From assembly GCA_000961725.1 (NCBI GenBank), contig LADS01000057.1:1-64000 (forward strand): 64,000 nucleotides of DNA, read 5' to 3'. The notes beneath the pieces were generated by a model that saw nothing but the letters and a program-made list of their open reading frames with translations, was not told the DNA's origin and made no database searches. Made by a program: the position numbers and the translations under genes. This stretch comes from Desulfobulbaceae bacterium BRH_c16a (GTDB taxonomy: Bacteria > Desulfobacterota > Desulfobulbia > Desulfobulbales > Desulfocapsaceae). Within the stretch, counting starts at the first letter, position 1. The number at the start of each line of letters is the position of its first letter. Shown one piece after another: positions 1-9,139 of this stretch.

Positions 1-519
1 TCGTTCCTGGAGCCAGGTATGGGTCGCCAGTTCACTTCCGGGCGCACAACAACGACCGATAATCGTTCCTATGGCTGCAGCCGTCTGCGGTCCATTGAAG
101 CCGAGTTCCTTGAATTTGCTGTCAAGGTCCAGGAGCCGCAAGGCCTCCAGGGTGACATGTTCGACACCAACACTGCGCGGCCTGCTCATTTCCAGACTGT
201 CGAGGTCGACCTCACGGAAGTCGTCATCTTCAATACTTTCAACATCTTGATATGACGCGATAATTCTCGAAGCATAAGACTGGGATAACTGTTCGATATC
301 ACTATCAACATCAAACAAGCTCTGTTGCCCGCTGAGAATGCCCTCGATCCGTTTAGTCAGGTCAGACCACTGCTCTCTCGGCAGCGCAAAATCGGCACCC
401 AGATTGAGAAGGGTCTGCTGTCGCACTCCCTTCTCAGTACGCTTGGATTCGACCAGCCGATAGCTGTAATAATGCGACCCGTCCTTCCTGCTTTTGATAG
501 ATGTTCTTCGAATATACAT
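1..519 (-). CDS. IS1634-family transposase, N-terminal part (cut by window edge)
   Basis: The complement strand is open from an ATG at 519 to the window edge (173 codons, no stop seen). The protein begins MYIRRTSIKSRKDGSHYYSY and continues with a lysine- and arginine-rich stretch that looks like the N-terminus of IS1634-type (IS4 superfamily) DDE transposases, which read the element's terminal repeats before the catalytic domain. The DDE residues would lie beyond the edge and cannot be checked, so whether the element is intact is unknown. Family recognition rests on this N-terminal pattern alone. The right border of the element lies somewhere in 520-570. Confidence 0.75.
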   Translation of the reverse strand, partial: MYIRRTSIKSRKDGSHYYSYRLVESKRTEKGVRQQTLLNLGADFALPREQWSDLTKRIEGILSGQQSLFDVDSDIEQLSQSYASRIIASYQDVESIEDDDFREVDLDSLEMSRPRSVGVEHVTLEALRLLDLDSKFKELGFNGPQTAAAIGTIIGRCCAPGSELATHTWLQER

Positions 520-526
520 GGAGCCG

Positions 527-555
527 ATTGTGGCATAAAAAACAGCCCATGTCAA
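527..555 (-). promoter_or_regulatory. Possible sigma-70 promoter of the transposase
   Basis: Read on the minus strand, a perfect TTGACA (550-555) is followed after 17 bases by CACAAT (527-532, four of six matches to TATAAT). The -10 box ends only 7 bases before the transposase ATG, so the transcript would be almost leaderless, which fits the weak expression usual for transposases. No ribosome binding site is visible. Confidence 0.4.
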
Positions 556-757
556 CAATTAAATTTATTTTATGGCACTACAAACCGCAAGAAAATTTTA
601 TCTTGCTGTTATTGCGTTGTTTAAAATTTATCGCAAAATGAAAATGCGGCTTACAGAGCAGTTTGATAATTATTCGCAAAAAGTTGGGCTAACTAAGCGC
701 TTTGAAGAAGATGGAGTAAAAGACTCCAGGTTCGCTCAGGATATGGCAGTATATCTC

Positions 758-783
758 ACGCGAAGGCGCGAAGACGCGAAGGA
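758..783. repeat. Short degenerate tandem repeat of the acgcgaagg type
   Basis: Three imperfect copies of a GCGAAGRC unit stand directly after the stop of the response regulator gene. Similar GCGAAGG/GCAAAGG runs are common intergenic repeats in deltaproteobacterial genomes. An open frame of 72 codons runs through it (572-790) but I do not regard that as a gene. The rest of 520-786 holds no recognisable gene. Confidence 0.4.
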
Positions 784-786
784 GGG

Positions 787-1905
787 TTAATTCTTCTCAA
801 ATACAATCAGGGTCTGGTCGTCATCCGGCGTAACTGTCCTACAGAAGGCGGTAATATCATCGAGTATTGCCTGGCGAAATACATGACCGCGAGCAGAAAC
901 CTGGTGCGCTTTGAGACAGCCGTATAATCGCGCCTTTCCATACACCTGTTCGCGGCCATCGATGGTTTCGGTGATTCCATCGGTGTACACCAGGAGTTTG
1001 TTGCCTCGTTTGAACGGAAAAGTCGTTTGGCTATAGATGCTGCGGCAGTTGAGACCAAGCGGCATGCTGTCATGTTCTATCTCGACAATACCGTCATCTG
1101 ACATCAGAACGGGGTAAGGCTGACCACCGTTGCTCATGGTGACTTCCTCGCCGTGGAAAATCAAGACGGAAGCAGCCACGAAGCGCCCTAAGGGAAGCAG
1201 TCCGCAAATATCGTCGTTAAGCAGATTCAGTATTGCACTGGCAGAATGTGAATTATTGGCAAGCTGCTGTAGAAATCCGATGACGCGCATCGAGATAAGC
1301 GCCGCGGGCAAGCCGTGCCCGCAACTGTCACCGATGAAAAAACCGAGGTTGCCATCGGCCTGGGTAAAAGAATAGAAAAAATCCCCGGAAATGGTCGAAT
1401 AGGGCCTGTTGAAAATATTCACCCCAATTCCGGCGTGGTTGCATAAACTTTCCGTAGTCAGGAAATCCGTGAGAAATTTCTGCTGCATCATTGCTCCGGC
1501 TGCCAGATCTTCCGCCAGTCTTTTTTCCAGGTAGCGGTTTCGCAGCAGAGTATTCACCCGTGCGACCATCTCCTCTTCGGAGAACGGTTTTTTGAGATAA
1601 TCATTGGCGCCGATCTCAAGGGCCTTGACCACACTTGCAATTTCCGATTTTGCGGTGAGCATCAACACTGGAATGTGCGAGAGACTTTCATCTTTTTTCA
1701 ATCCTTTGAGCATCTCGAAACCATCCATTTCCGGCATCATTATGTCGAGCAGGATGAGATCCGGTTGTGTTTTTCTTGCTTGTTTCAAGCCCTCGATACC
1801 GTTTTCCGCAAAATAGAGGGGAACACCCATATGCTCAAGGTTCAACGCACAGATATCACGGTTTATTTCATTGTCGTCTACGATAAGAATTCCAGTTACA
1901 TCCAT
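787..1905 (-). CDS. Response regulator with SpoIIE/PP2C-type serine phosphatase output domain
   Basis: 372 residues. Residues 1-125 form a receiver domain with the acidic pair D10/D11, phosphoacceptor D54 (in LLDIMMPEMDG), T84 and K106 (KKPF). A linker helix follows, then from about 150 a PP2C-like phosphatase of the RsbU/SpoIIE class with the metal-binding motifs SGDFF, IGDSCGHG, DGITE and DDDQT. Phosphorylation of the receiver probably switches the phosphatase on, which would dephosphorylate an anti-sigma-factor antagonist; no such partner is in the window. It sits 52 bases downstream of a histidine kinase on the same strand, so the two are probably one operon and a cognate pair. Confidence 0.9.
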   Translation of the reverse strand: MDVTGILIVDDNEINRDICALNLEHMGVPLYFAENGIEGLKQARKTQPDLILLDIMMPEMDGFEMLKGLKKDESLSHIPVLMLTAKSEIASVVKALEIGANDYLKKPFSEEEMVARVNTLLRNRYLEKRLAEDLAAGAMMQQKFLTDFLTTESLCNHAGIGVNIFNRPYSTISGDFFYSFTQADGNLGFFIGDSCGHGLPAALISMRVIGFLQQLANNSHSASAILNLLNDDICGLLPLGRFVAASVLIFHGEEVTMSNGGQPYPVLMSDDGIVEIEHDSMPLGLNCRSIYSQTTFPFKRGNKLLVYTDGITETIDGREQVYGKARLYGCLKAHQVSARGHVFRQAILDDITAFCRTVTPDDDQTLIVFEKN

Positions 1906-1957
1906 TAATTCGCTCTCTTTTCCTTAAAACCCGCGTCCGATCCGGTATCTGTCACAA

Positions 1958-3190
1958 CTATTCGCATCTGACCGGCAGGGTGAAGTGAAACGCGGTCGAC
2001 CCATCCGCGCCCTTATCGGTCCAGATTCTTCCGTGATGGTCTTCGATGATCTGCTTGCAGATGGCCAGCCCCAGTCCTGTTCCGCCGGCACCGGTCCTGG
2101 TCTTGCTGCTCTGGGCAAATTTGTCGAAGATTGTGGTCAACTCACCCACAGGAATCTCCGCTCCATGGTTACTGATGGTGGTTTGCAGCAGTGTCCGATT
2201 GTGTATCTTCTCAATGTGATGAGAAAAAGCAACTGATATGGTTGTGTCCGGATCGCTGAATTTCACTCCGTTGGATATGATATTGAGAATGACCTGGCCA
2301 ATTCTCCCTTGATCAAAATACGTCTGGGTTGAAATGCACGGAGGAGCAACTCTGATCCGCAGACCCTTTTTCTCAGCAAGAGGAGCGATTTCATTGATTA
2401 CCGATTTGATTTCCGCCAGCAGATCGTGATTCTCGAACACATAATTCATTTTGCCGGATTCAAGCTGGGCCAGATCAAGCAGACTGTTGATGAGCGGCAT
2501 GAGCCTTTGTCCCGAAAGGGCGATTTGTTGAAAAAAGCGTAACAGTTCGTTACGATCCGCACTCTCGATGCGTTTTTCACCGTAGCCTGCGAAACTCAGG
2601 ATGGCATGAAGCGGCGTACGCAACTCATGGGACATGTTCGCCAGAAATTCGCTTTTCGCAAGGTTTGCGGCTTCTGCCTGCTCTTTCGCCTGTTTTAATT
2701 CTATTTCATAGACCCGGCGCTCTGTAACATCCCGGTCAATGCCGCGAAAGCCTGCAAATTCGTTGCGCTTGGTGTAAATCGGCTCACCGCTCGATTCTAT
2801 GGTCACCTTCTGGCCGTCTTGTCGGATGTAGCTGTACTCCACATTATAAAAGCCGCTGCCGGGATTGCTTTTGATTGCCATCGAAATACCAGCGGGAGAA
2901 GGCAATTCCCGGAATGGAAAAAACAGTGTTCCGACTATTTGTTTCGGTTCAAGTCCAAGGAGTTTGACACTTTTGGGACTTGCATAGGTGTAAATACCGT
3001 CGGCGTCGATCTCCCAGATGAAATCGCTGGTGGTTTCGGTGAGATCGCGAAATCTTTTTTCACTTTCACTTAACGCTTCGAGAACGATCTGGCGATCGCG
3101 TATTTCTTTACGCAAGGCCACATTGGTTTCGATAAGAGAAGCAGTCGCTTCTTCAAGCTCCTTTTTTTGCGACTGGAGGATTTCATCCAT
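1958..3190 (-). CDS. Soluble PAS-domain sensor histidine kinase
   Basis: 410 residues from the ATG at 3190. An N-terminal coiled coil (1-45) leads into a PAS/PAC domain (about 46-160), a second helix, a HisKA domain with the H-box FLANMSHELRTP (phospho-accepting H188) and an HATPase_c domain with NISNGVKF (N box), DKFAQ (F box) and GTGLGLAI (G2 box). No membrane segment is visible, so the signal is cytosolic. The frame stays open up to 3484, but that extension contains a 40-bp repeat also found upstream of xseA, which argues for the start at 3190. It probably phosphorylates the SpoIIE-type regulator encoded just downstream. Confidence 0.88.
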   Translation of the reverse strand: MDEILQSQKKELEEATASLIETNVALRKEIRDRQIVLEALSESEKRFRDLTETTSDFIWEIDADGIYTYASPKSVKLLGLEPKQIVGTLFFPFRELPSPAGISMAIKSNPGSGFYNVEYSYIRQDGQKVTIESSGEPIYTKRNEFAGFRGIDRDVTERRVYEIELKQAKEQAEAANLAKSEFLANMSHELRTPLHAILSFAGYGEKRIESADRNELLRFFQQIALSGQRLMPLINSLLDLAQLESGKMNYVFENHDLLAEIKSVINEIAPLAEKKGLRIRVAPPCISTQTYFDQGRIGQVILNIISNGVKFSDPDTTISVAFSHHIEKIHNRTLLQTTISNHGAEIPVGELTTIFDKFAQSSKTRTGAGGTGLGLAICKQIIEDHHGRIWTDKGADGSTAFHFTLPVRCE

Positions 3191-3201
3191 TTCAGTTTCC
3201 C

Positions 3202-3240
3202 GTAATAGTTCACCGGTATACATCAGAAGACTGCATAACC
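3202..3240 (-). repeat. 40-bp dispersed repeat, copy A (upstream of the histidine kinase)
   Basis: About 36 of 40 bases match a second copy at 12069-12108; both contain GTTCACCGGTA and AAGACTGCATAA on the plus strand. The copy ends 11 bases before the histidine kinase ATG. The remainder of the 304-base gap to cobC (3191-3494) shows no gene, and I looked for but did not see a cobalamin-riboswitch B12 box there. Confidence 0.6.
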
Positions 3241-3494
3241 CCCGTTTCAAGGATCGAGACAAGAGGGCTGCCGGGTTCAGTGAGTATTTTCTCTTCGAAC
3301 AGATAAACAAGTCAAGGAAATTCATTACCCGGGATAATCCCTCGGGCGGGGAAAGAAAGGCGCGAAGGGATCCTCCGATCATCTCATTGCACCGTAAAAA
3401 ACTTCTTTGCTCATTGATTATGCAGAGTATTTCGGGTATTGAAACAGCTGGAATCGCAACAGTCGGCCAAACTGCAGATAACATCTATTAATGT

Positions 3495-4100
3495 ATGACA
3501 GGCATACTCCTCATGCTGAAGAAAACAGTACATCTCTTGCGCCATGGAGACACAGGATTGCAAGGATGTTATATCGGCAGAACGGATGTACCGCTCAGCC
3601 CGGAGGGTCTTCTTCAGGTCGGCCGTACCGCAAGTCTTCTGCGGCAGGAGAACATCGACAGAGTCTTTTGCAGCCCCATGCTGCGATGCCGGCAAACGAG
3701 CGAACTGCTTGATCTCGGCAGCCCCTGTGAGTGTCACGAATCACTGAAAGAGATCGATTTCGGTCGATGGGAAGGCAAACGTTTTGAAGAAATAGTTGAA
3801 AACGATGCAGCGCTTGTTACCTCATGGACTAACGAACCCGATTCTTTTTGTTTTCCCGAAGGTGAATCCATCGCAGGCTTTCGGCAACGAATCGCACTGT
3901 TCAAAGAGATGCTGATCACGGAGCATGAAGAACGGATGCTTCTGGTGACCCACGGCGGAGTCATCCGCCACCTGCTGTGTCTCATGCTTGGGCTGCCCAT
4001 GGAGAAATATCTCATATTCGATGTCCAGCCCGGCTGTTTCTGTTCACTTCAGGTGTATTCGGACGGCAGCGTTCTTACCGGTTTTAATCTCAAGGGCTGA
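3495..4100 (+). CDS. cobC: Alpha-ribazole phosphatase, histidine phosphatase superfamily
   Basis: 201 residues. The phosphohistidine motif LLRHGDT (H17) and the second catalytic histidine in LLVTHGG (about residue 153) place it in the phosphoglycerate-mutase-like histidine phosphatase superfamily. Position at the head of a cobalamin nucleotide-loop operon, 3 bases before cobU, indicates alpha-ribazole-5'-phosphate phosphatase (CobC), which finishes or prepares lower-ligand attachment. An ATG at 3513 is an equally good start, as neither has a clear ribosome binding site. A general phosphoglycerate-mutase-like phosphatase cannot be excluded on sequence alone. Confidence 0.85.
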   Translation: MTGILLMLKKTVHLLRHGDTGLQGCYIGRTDVPLSPEGLLQVGRTASLLRQENIDRVFCSPMLRCRQTSELLDLGSPCECHESLKEIDFGRWEGKRFEEIVENDAALVTSWTNEPDSFCFPEGESIAGFRQRIALFKEMLITEHEERMLLVTHGGVIRHLLCLMLGLPMEKYLIFDVQPGCFCSLQVYSDGSVLTGFNLKG

Positions 4101-4103
4101 AAG

Positions 4104-4658
4104 ATGGCAAAATTGATACTGATCACCGGCGGTGCAAGAAGCGGGAAAAGTTCTTTTGCCCTCAACCTTGCCGAAATGGTTTCGCCAAGAAGACTTTTTG
4201 TCGCGACATGTCCCAATATAGACCTTGAGATGTCGGACAGGGTGAAAAGACATCAGGAAGAAAGACGTGGCCGAGGCTGGGCAACGATAGAACGACCGAC
4301 TGAACTCGCCTCACTGTTTGCGGGTGGGGTTGCCGGTTACGACGTAATCCTGATCGACTGCATCACCCTTTGGGTCAATAATATCCTTTTCAATTCTTCT
4401 GACGACGTCACCGGCATCAATGACTTTTCGATCGGCCGGTTGTGCGATGAATGGCTTCTGCAGAGAGAAAAATATGACGGCACGGTCATCTGCGTGACCA
4501 ATGAAGTTGGGCTGGGCATCGTGCCCGACAATGCTCTCGCCCGTAAATACCGGGACCTGGTCGGTACCTGCAACCAGATAATCGGTAAAAAGGCCGATGA
4601 TGTGATTCTCGTCAGCTGCGGCATTCCGCTTTATTTGAAGAAACTGTCAAATCAATAA
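4104..4658 (+). CDS. cobU: Adenosylcobinamide kinase / adenosylcobinamide-phosphate guanylyltransferase
   Basis: 184 residues, normal for CobU. The Walker A motif GGARSGKS lies at residues 9-16, and the conserved RVKRHQEERRGRGW block carries H50, the histidine that becomes guanylylated in this family. It phosphorylates adenosylcobinamide and transfers GMP to give adenosylcobinamide-GDP in the cytosol, the substrate of CobS two genes on. Starts 3 bases after cobC and is followed by cobT at 24 bases. Confidence 0.95.
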   Translation: MAKLILITGGARSGKSSFALNLAEMVSPRRLFVATCPNIDLEMSDRVKRHQEERRGRGWATIERPTELASLFAGGVAGYDVILIDCITLWVNNILFNSSDDVTGINDFSIGRLCDEWLLQREKYDGTVICVTNEVGLGIVPDNALARKYRDLVGTCNQIIGKKADDVILVSCGIPLYLKKLSNQ

Positions 4659-4682
4659 ATTATAAACACAGGAACCGATGCA

Positions 4683-5750
4683 ATGAGTCTTTTGGAACGA
4701 ACACTTCAAAAAATCTTCCCCCAGGATAGCATCAGCCGCGATGCGGCAAAAGACCGTCTCGACGATCTTGCGCTCCCCCACTGGGCACTGGGTGATCTGA
4801 TGGATCTGGCAATCGAGATAGCCGGGATGACCCGCACCATAAAGCCTGTTGTGACCAGAAAAGCGATTATCACCATGGCGGCAGACCATGGCGTGGTGGC
4901 AGAAAATGTCAGTAAATATCCCCAGGAAGTAACCCCGCAGATGGTCTACAACTTCGTTCGCGGAGGAGCCGGAATCAATGCTCTTGCGGGTCAGGCCGGA
5001 GCGGAGATCTTTGTCGTCGATATGGGTGTCGCGGCCGATCTCAGGGATTTGGCCGAGGCAGGAAAAATCATCAACAAAAAGGTCGGTCTCGGTACCGGCA
5101 ACATCGCCGTCGGTCCGGCAATGAGCAAGGCCATGGCCAAAAGGGCAATTGAATCGGGCATTGAAATAGCCAACGAACTAGCCGACCGTTTCGACCTTTT
5201 CGGAACCGGCGATATGGGAATTGGCAACACCACCCCGTCAACCGCCATAGCCGCTGTGTGTACCGGAAAAAGTGTCGAAGAGCTGACCGGCCGGGGGACC
5301 GGGTTGGACGATACTCAGCTTGCTCATAAAATTTCAGTGGTTAAGCGGGCACTTGAGGTAAATAACCCAAATGCCAAGGATGGTATCGATATCCTCGCCA
5401 AAGTAGGCGGTTTTGAAATCGGCGGTATTGCCGGGCTCATTCTCGGAGCCGCTGCAAACAAAAAGCCGATACTCATCGACGGCTTTATCTCCACCGCCGG
5501 GGCATTGATCGCCTATCGCATAGAACCTTTCGTCAAAGACTATCTGATATTTTCCCATCGTTCCGTCGAACCCGGTCATAAGGCCATGCAGGAAGTGCTG
5601 GGCTGCAAGAAACCTCTGCTCGACCTTAATTTTCGCTTAGGGGAGGGGACCGGTGCCGCGGTCGCGATGAATCTTGTCGAGGGAGCTGTCGCTATTCTGA
5701 CGAAAGTGGCAACCTTTACCGAAGCATCTGTGGCTGAAGCAGATAAATAG
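4683..5750 (+). CDS. cobT: Nicotinate-nucleotide--dimethylbenzimidazole phosphoribosyltransferase
   Basis: 355 residues, the usual CobT length. Recognisable blocks include MAADHGVVAENVSKYPQ near the N-terminus, GDMGIGNTTPSTA in the middle, and RLGEGTGAA near the C-terminus, in which E321 corresponds to the catalytic glutamate of the Salmonella enzyme. It activates the lower-ligand base by forming alpha-ribazole phosphate from nicotinate mononucleotide. Lies between cobU and cobS. Which base it prefers cannot be read from the sequence. Confidence 0.96.
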   Translation: MSLLERTLQKIFPQDSISRDAAKDRLDDLALPHWALGDLMDLAIEIAGMTRTIKPVVTRKAIITMAADHGVVAENVSKYPQEVTPQMVYNFVRGGAGINALAGQAGAEIFVVDMGVAADLRDLAEAGKIINKKVGLGTGNIAVGPAMSKAMAKRAIESGIEIANELADRFDLFGTGDMGIGNTTPSTAIAAVCTGKSVEELTGRGTGLDDTQLAHKISVVKRALEVNNPNAKDGIDILAKVGGFEIGGIAGLILGAAANKKPILIDGFISTAGALIAYRIEPFVKDYLIFSHRSVEPGHKAMQEVLGCKKPLLDLNFRLGEGTGAAVAMNLVEGAVAILTKVATFTEASVAEADK

Positions 5751-5758
5751 TCGACAGC

Positions 5759-6556
5759 ATGATCACGAAGATGGCCGCCGGCCGCAACCGGCTCACCCTG
5801 TTGCTTCAGAGGTTGTGCACGGCAACACGGTTCCTTACCCTGCTGCCGATATCCTGGCGGGCAGAGGAAGATACGCACCATTTCACCAGGTCCCTGGCGT
5901 TTTTTCCGGTAGTAGGGATCATGATCGGAGCTGCCGGTTCTCTTGCGACCTTCGTTCTTCTTTATTTTTTCCCTCAGCCGGTGGTTATCATCCTGATGCT
6001 GATCTATCTGGCCTTCATTTCAGGTTGTCTGCATCTTGACGGCCTGTCCGACAGTGCGGATGGGCTTCTCAGTTCGAGACCGAGAGAAGAAAGCCTCATT
6101 ATTATGAAGGACAGCAGGGCGGGGGCGATGGGGGTCGTGACGGTGGTTTGCCTTTTTCTGGCAAAATACGGGTCACTCTCGGCGATGGATTCAAAAACCC
6201 TCTGTCTGGCGGTATTTTTCATGCCCTTTGCCGGCCGATGCGCAATTCTCTTGAGCATGGCCCGAGTGCGATATGCCAGGAAAGAGGGCGGGCTAGGCTT
6301 GCTTTTTTACTCGGAGCACAGCAAAAATGCCGCATTCTGGGCTGTATCGTCACTCGTTTGTTTTCTTGTGGTCCTGGCCCCAGGGCATGCGATTCCCGTT
6401 ATTGCCGGGATACTGATGGTGAATTTTTTGTTTAACAGATGGTGCAGGGCAAGGCTTGGCGGTGCGACCGGCGATACGCTGGGAGCAGTCTGCGAACTGA
6501 GCGAAATGGTTGTGGCAATTGCCTTTACTGCAACTTTTTCTTTTTTATTATCGTAA
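5759..6556 (+). CDS. cobS: Adenosylcobinamide-GDP ribazoletransferase (cobalamin synthase)
   Basis: 265 residues with five to six hydrophobic spans, an integral inner-membrane protein. Typical CobS blocks are seen: RFLTLLPI near the N-terminus, HLDGLSDSADGLLSSRPREE with the acidic metal-binding residues, MKDSRAGAMG, and GGATGDTLGA near the C-terminus. It joins adenosylcobinamide-GDP to alpha-ribazole (phosphate), closing the nucleotide loop. It starts 8 bases after the cobT stop. A second ATG at 5771 is possible. Confidence 0.95.
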   Translation: MITKMAAGRNRLTLLLQRLCTATRFLTLLPISWRAEEDTHHFTRSLAFFPVVGIMIGAAGSLATFVLLYFFPQPVVIILMLIYLAFISGCLHLDGLSDSADGLLSSRPREESLIIMKDSRAGAMGVVTVVCLFLAKYGSLSAMDSKTLCLAVFFMPFAGRCAILLSMARVRYARKEGGLGLLFYSEHSKNAAFWAVSSLVCFLVVLAPGHAIPVIAGILMVNFLFNRWCRARLGGATGDTLGAVCELSEMVVAIAFTATFSFLLS

Positions 6557-6568
6557 TGACTGATTGAC

Positions 6569-9127
6569 ATGCAAACTTTCGAACATGGCGGCAATATCCA
6601 TAAGGCTCTCCGGGAAGCAGCGCAAGGACCGGTGCAAATCCTGGACTTCAGCGCGAATATCAATCCATTAGGTCCGCCGGAATGGTTCCGGCCGCTCATC
6701 AGCAGTCTGCTTGAAAATCTTATCCACTATCCCGATCCGGAAAACACCGATTTTGTCCAGGCAATTTCCGAGCATACCGGGATCCCCATCGAGCAGATAG
6801 TCGCAGGAAATGGAACCACCGAACTGCTCTATCTCATTGCCCGGGTATTGCCGGTGAAACGCGTTGTCATCCCGGTGCCCTCCTATGTCGATTATGTCCG
6901 CGCCGCTCGTTTGGCCGGACTTTCAGTGGTAACCGTGCCGCTTGACGAGGCAAAGGATTTCGCGGTGGATTGCCATGAGCTTATGGATATAATCCGCCCC
7001 GACGATCTGGTGATAATCGCCACTCCCAATAATCCTACAGGCAGGACTGTGGACAGGGAGAGTCTTCTTGCCCTTATCCGCCATTGCCGGCAAAGCTATT
7101 TTCTTATCGACGAAGCCTTTCTGGATTTTCTCGATGATGGCCAATCCGTTGCCGGCCTGGCGGAAAATGTTCTGACCATGAATTCCATGACCAAGTTCTA
7201 TGGCGTGCCCGGCCTTCGCATCGGTTATGCACTTCTTCCTTCGCATCTGGCAGGACTTGTCCGGCAAAATCTGCCTCCCTGGACGGTAAACACCCTCGCT
7301 CAGGCGGTGGGCGGCAGGGCGTTGAAAGATCTGGACTACCAGTCGGAAACCCGAAAAATCTGTCATGAACTGCGCAGCGACCTGATAAAGGAGCTTCAAG
7401 CCTTTGCTCAACTCAAGGTGTATCCCTCTGCCGCCAATTATCTTTTTGTCAAAATAAAAACCGGCGGAGACGCCACGGACCTCGCACGTTTTTGTCTAAA
7501 CCGCGGAATCATGATCCGTAATTGCAGCAACTATGAAGGACTGGATTCTTCCTTTTTTCGTATCGCGGTCCGCACCAAAAAGGAAAACCAGCAGCTTGTT
7601 TCGGTAATACGAAACTATTTCCCAACATCCCACGCCAGGAGAGCCGTACGGAAAAGAGCGAAATCCATCATGTTCCAGGGGACATGTTCCGATGCGGGAA
7701 AATCGATTATCACTGCGGCTCTTTGCCGTATTCTCTGGCAGGATGGCGTTCGCGTCGCCCCCTTCAAGGCGCAGAACATGTCGCTCAATTCTTTTGTCAC
7801 CATGCATGGCGATGAAATGGGCAGAGCCCAGGTCGTCCAGGCCCAGGCGGCACGTCTGGCCCCGGACTGCCGGATGAACCCGGTGCTGCTGAAACCCAAT
7901 TCGGATACCGGCAGCCAGATCATCGTCTGCGGCAGACCGGTCGGCAATATGTCGGTGCTTGAATACAATGCCTACAAGCCCAAGGTGTGGCAGTCGGTCT
8001 GTAAGAGTTATGATTCCCTGGCCGAAGAATTCGATGTCGTTGTTCTCGAAGGTGCCGGTTCTCCGGGAGAGGTGAATCTCAAGGCGGACGATATCGTCAA
8101 TATGAAAATGGCAAGATACGCAGAGTCGCCGGTTATTCTCGTCGGCGACATCGACAGAGGCGGGGTCTACTCGTCTTTTGTCGGAATCATGGAGGTTCTG
8201 GCGGAATGGGAACGGCAACTGGTTGCCGGTTTTCTGGTGAACAAATTCCGGGGGCAGGCTTCACTGCTGACGTCGGCCCATGAATACGTGAAAATGCACT
8301 CCGGCAGGGAAGTCATAGGTGTAGTACCGTATCTCGCCAATCTCGGATTACCGGAAGAAGATTCGGTATCGTTTAAAAAGGGCAGTTTCAACAGACAGCA
8401 TCGGGGGGAGGGGGTGGAAATTGTCGTTGTAAATCTTCCGCATATCTCCAACTTCACCGACATTGAACCATTTCTTGAAGAACCCGATGTAACTCTTAGG
8501 ATCGTAGACAAAGCTTCTGATATCGGCCAGCCGCAAGCAATCATCCTGCCTGGTTCGAAAAATGTCATTCACGATCTCCATTTCCTGATCGCCGGCGGTT
8601 TTGTCGATAAGATCGGCCAATGCAGAGACCTCGGCTGTGAGATCGTCGGCATCTGCGGCGGTTACCAGATGCTTGGCGGGGCTATCAGAGATCCCTACGG
8701 CATCGAGTCGGTGGATGGCCAGTTGAGCGGTCTTGGCTATATCGACATGGAGACCGTCCTTGAACGCGATAAAATGCTCACAAGAAAAACGGGAATACAC
8801 CAGATATCCGGCACAAGGGTTCTAGGCTACGAAATCCATCATGGCATATCCTCAGTCTCCCCCTCACCCCTGCTGAGATTTGATGACGGATCGACGTGCG
8901 GCGTCGCCAGTGCGACAGGGAAAATCTGGGGAAGTTATCTGCATGGCATCTTCGACGGTGACGATTTCCGCCGCTGGTTTATCGACCGGCTGCGAGATGC
9001 CGCAGGAATTCAGCCGGTCGGCAGGGTCCTTGCTCCATACGATCTCGAAGGCGCATTTGAGCGGCTGGCCGACAACGTAAGAAAAAACGTTGACATGGAC
9101 GCCCTGTATCGTCTTTTGAAAATCTGA
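6569..9127 (+). CDS. Fusion protein: L-threonine-O-3-phosphate decarboxylase (CobD) + adenosylcobyric acid synthase (CobQ/CbiP)
   Basis: 852 residues in one uninterrupted frame. Residues 1-355 form a class I aminotransferase-fold CobD: FSANINPLGPP near the start, NNPTG, and SMTKFYGVPGLRIG with the PLP lysine at K209. It makes aminopropanol phosphate from threonine phosphate. From about 365 a CobQ/CbiP amidotransferase follows: nucleotide-binding FQGTCSDAGKS, KAQNMSLNS, a class I glutaminase domain with GICGGYQMLGG (nucleophile C696) and a C-terminal SYLHGIF. It amidates adenosylcobyrinic acid diamide. The two activities supply both substrates of CbiB, the next gene. An internal ATG at 7670 lies exactly at the domain junction, so separate CobQ synthesis is possible. 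Confidence 0.93.
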   Translation: MQTFEHGGNIHKALREAAQGPVQILDFSANINPLGPPEWFRPLISSLLENLIHYPDPENTDFVQAISEHTGIPIEQIVAGNGTTELLYLIARVLPVKRVVIPVPSYVDYVRAARLAGLSVVTVPLDEAKDFAVDCHELMDIIRPDDLVIIATPNNPTGRTVDRESLLALIRHCRQSYFLIDEAFLDFLDDGQSVAGLAENVLTMNSMTKFYGVPGLRIGYALLPSHLAGLVRQNLPPWTVNTLAQAVGGRALKDLDYQSETRKICHELRSDLIKELQAFAQLKVYPSAANYLFVKIKTGGDATDLARFCLNRGIMIRNCSNYEGLDSSFFRIAVRTKKENQQLVSVIRNYFPTSHARRAVRKRAKSIMFQGTCSDAGKSIITAALCRILWQDGVRVAPFKAQNMSLNSFVTMHGDEMGRAQVVQAQAARLAPDCRMNPVLLKPNSDTGSQIIVCGRPVGNMSVLEYNAYKPKVWQSVCKSYDSLAEEFDVVVLEGAGSPGEVNLKADDIVNMKMARYAESPVILVGDIDRGGVYSSFVGIMEVLAEWERQLVAGFLVNKFRGQASLLTSAHEYVKMHSGREVIGVVPYLANLGLPEEDSVSFKKGSFNRQHRGEGVEIVVVNLPHISNFTDIEPFLEEPDVTLRIVDKASDIGQPQAIILPGSKNVIHDLHFLIAGGFVDKIGQCRDLGCEIVGICGGYQMLGGAIRDPYGIESVDGQLSGLGYIDMETVLERDKMLTRKTGIHQISGTRVLGYEIHHGISSVSPSPLLRFDDGSTCGVASATGKIWGSYLHGIFDGDDFRRWFIDRLRDAAGIQPVGRVLAPYDLEGAFERLADNVRKNVDMDALYRLLKI

Positions 9128-9139
9128 TTCAAGGGCAAG

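Noticed and set aside
572..790. 72-codon open frame after the IS end
   Set aside because: It runs into a low-complexity repeat, overlaps the regulator gene stop and has no family or ribosome binding site.
3191..3484. N-terminal extension of the histidine kinase
   Set aside because: It contains a dispersed repeat also present before xseA and no domain.
3191..3494. Cobalamin riboswitch before cobC
   Set aside because: No B12 box or matching stems were seen; the operon's control is unclear.
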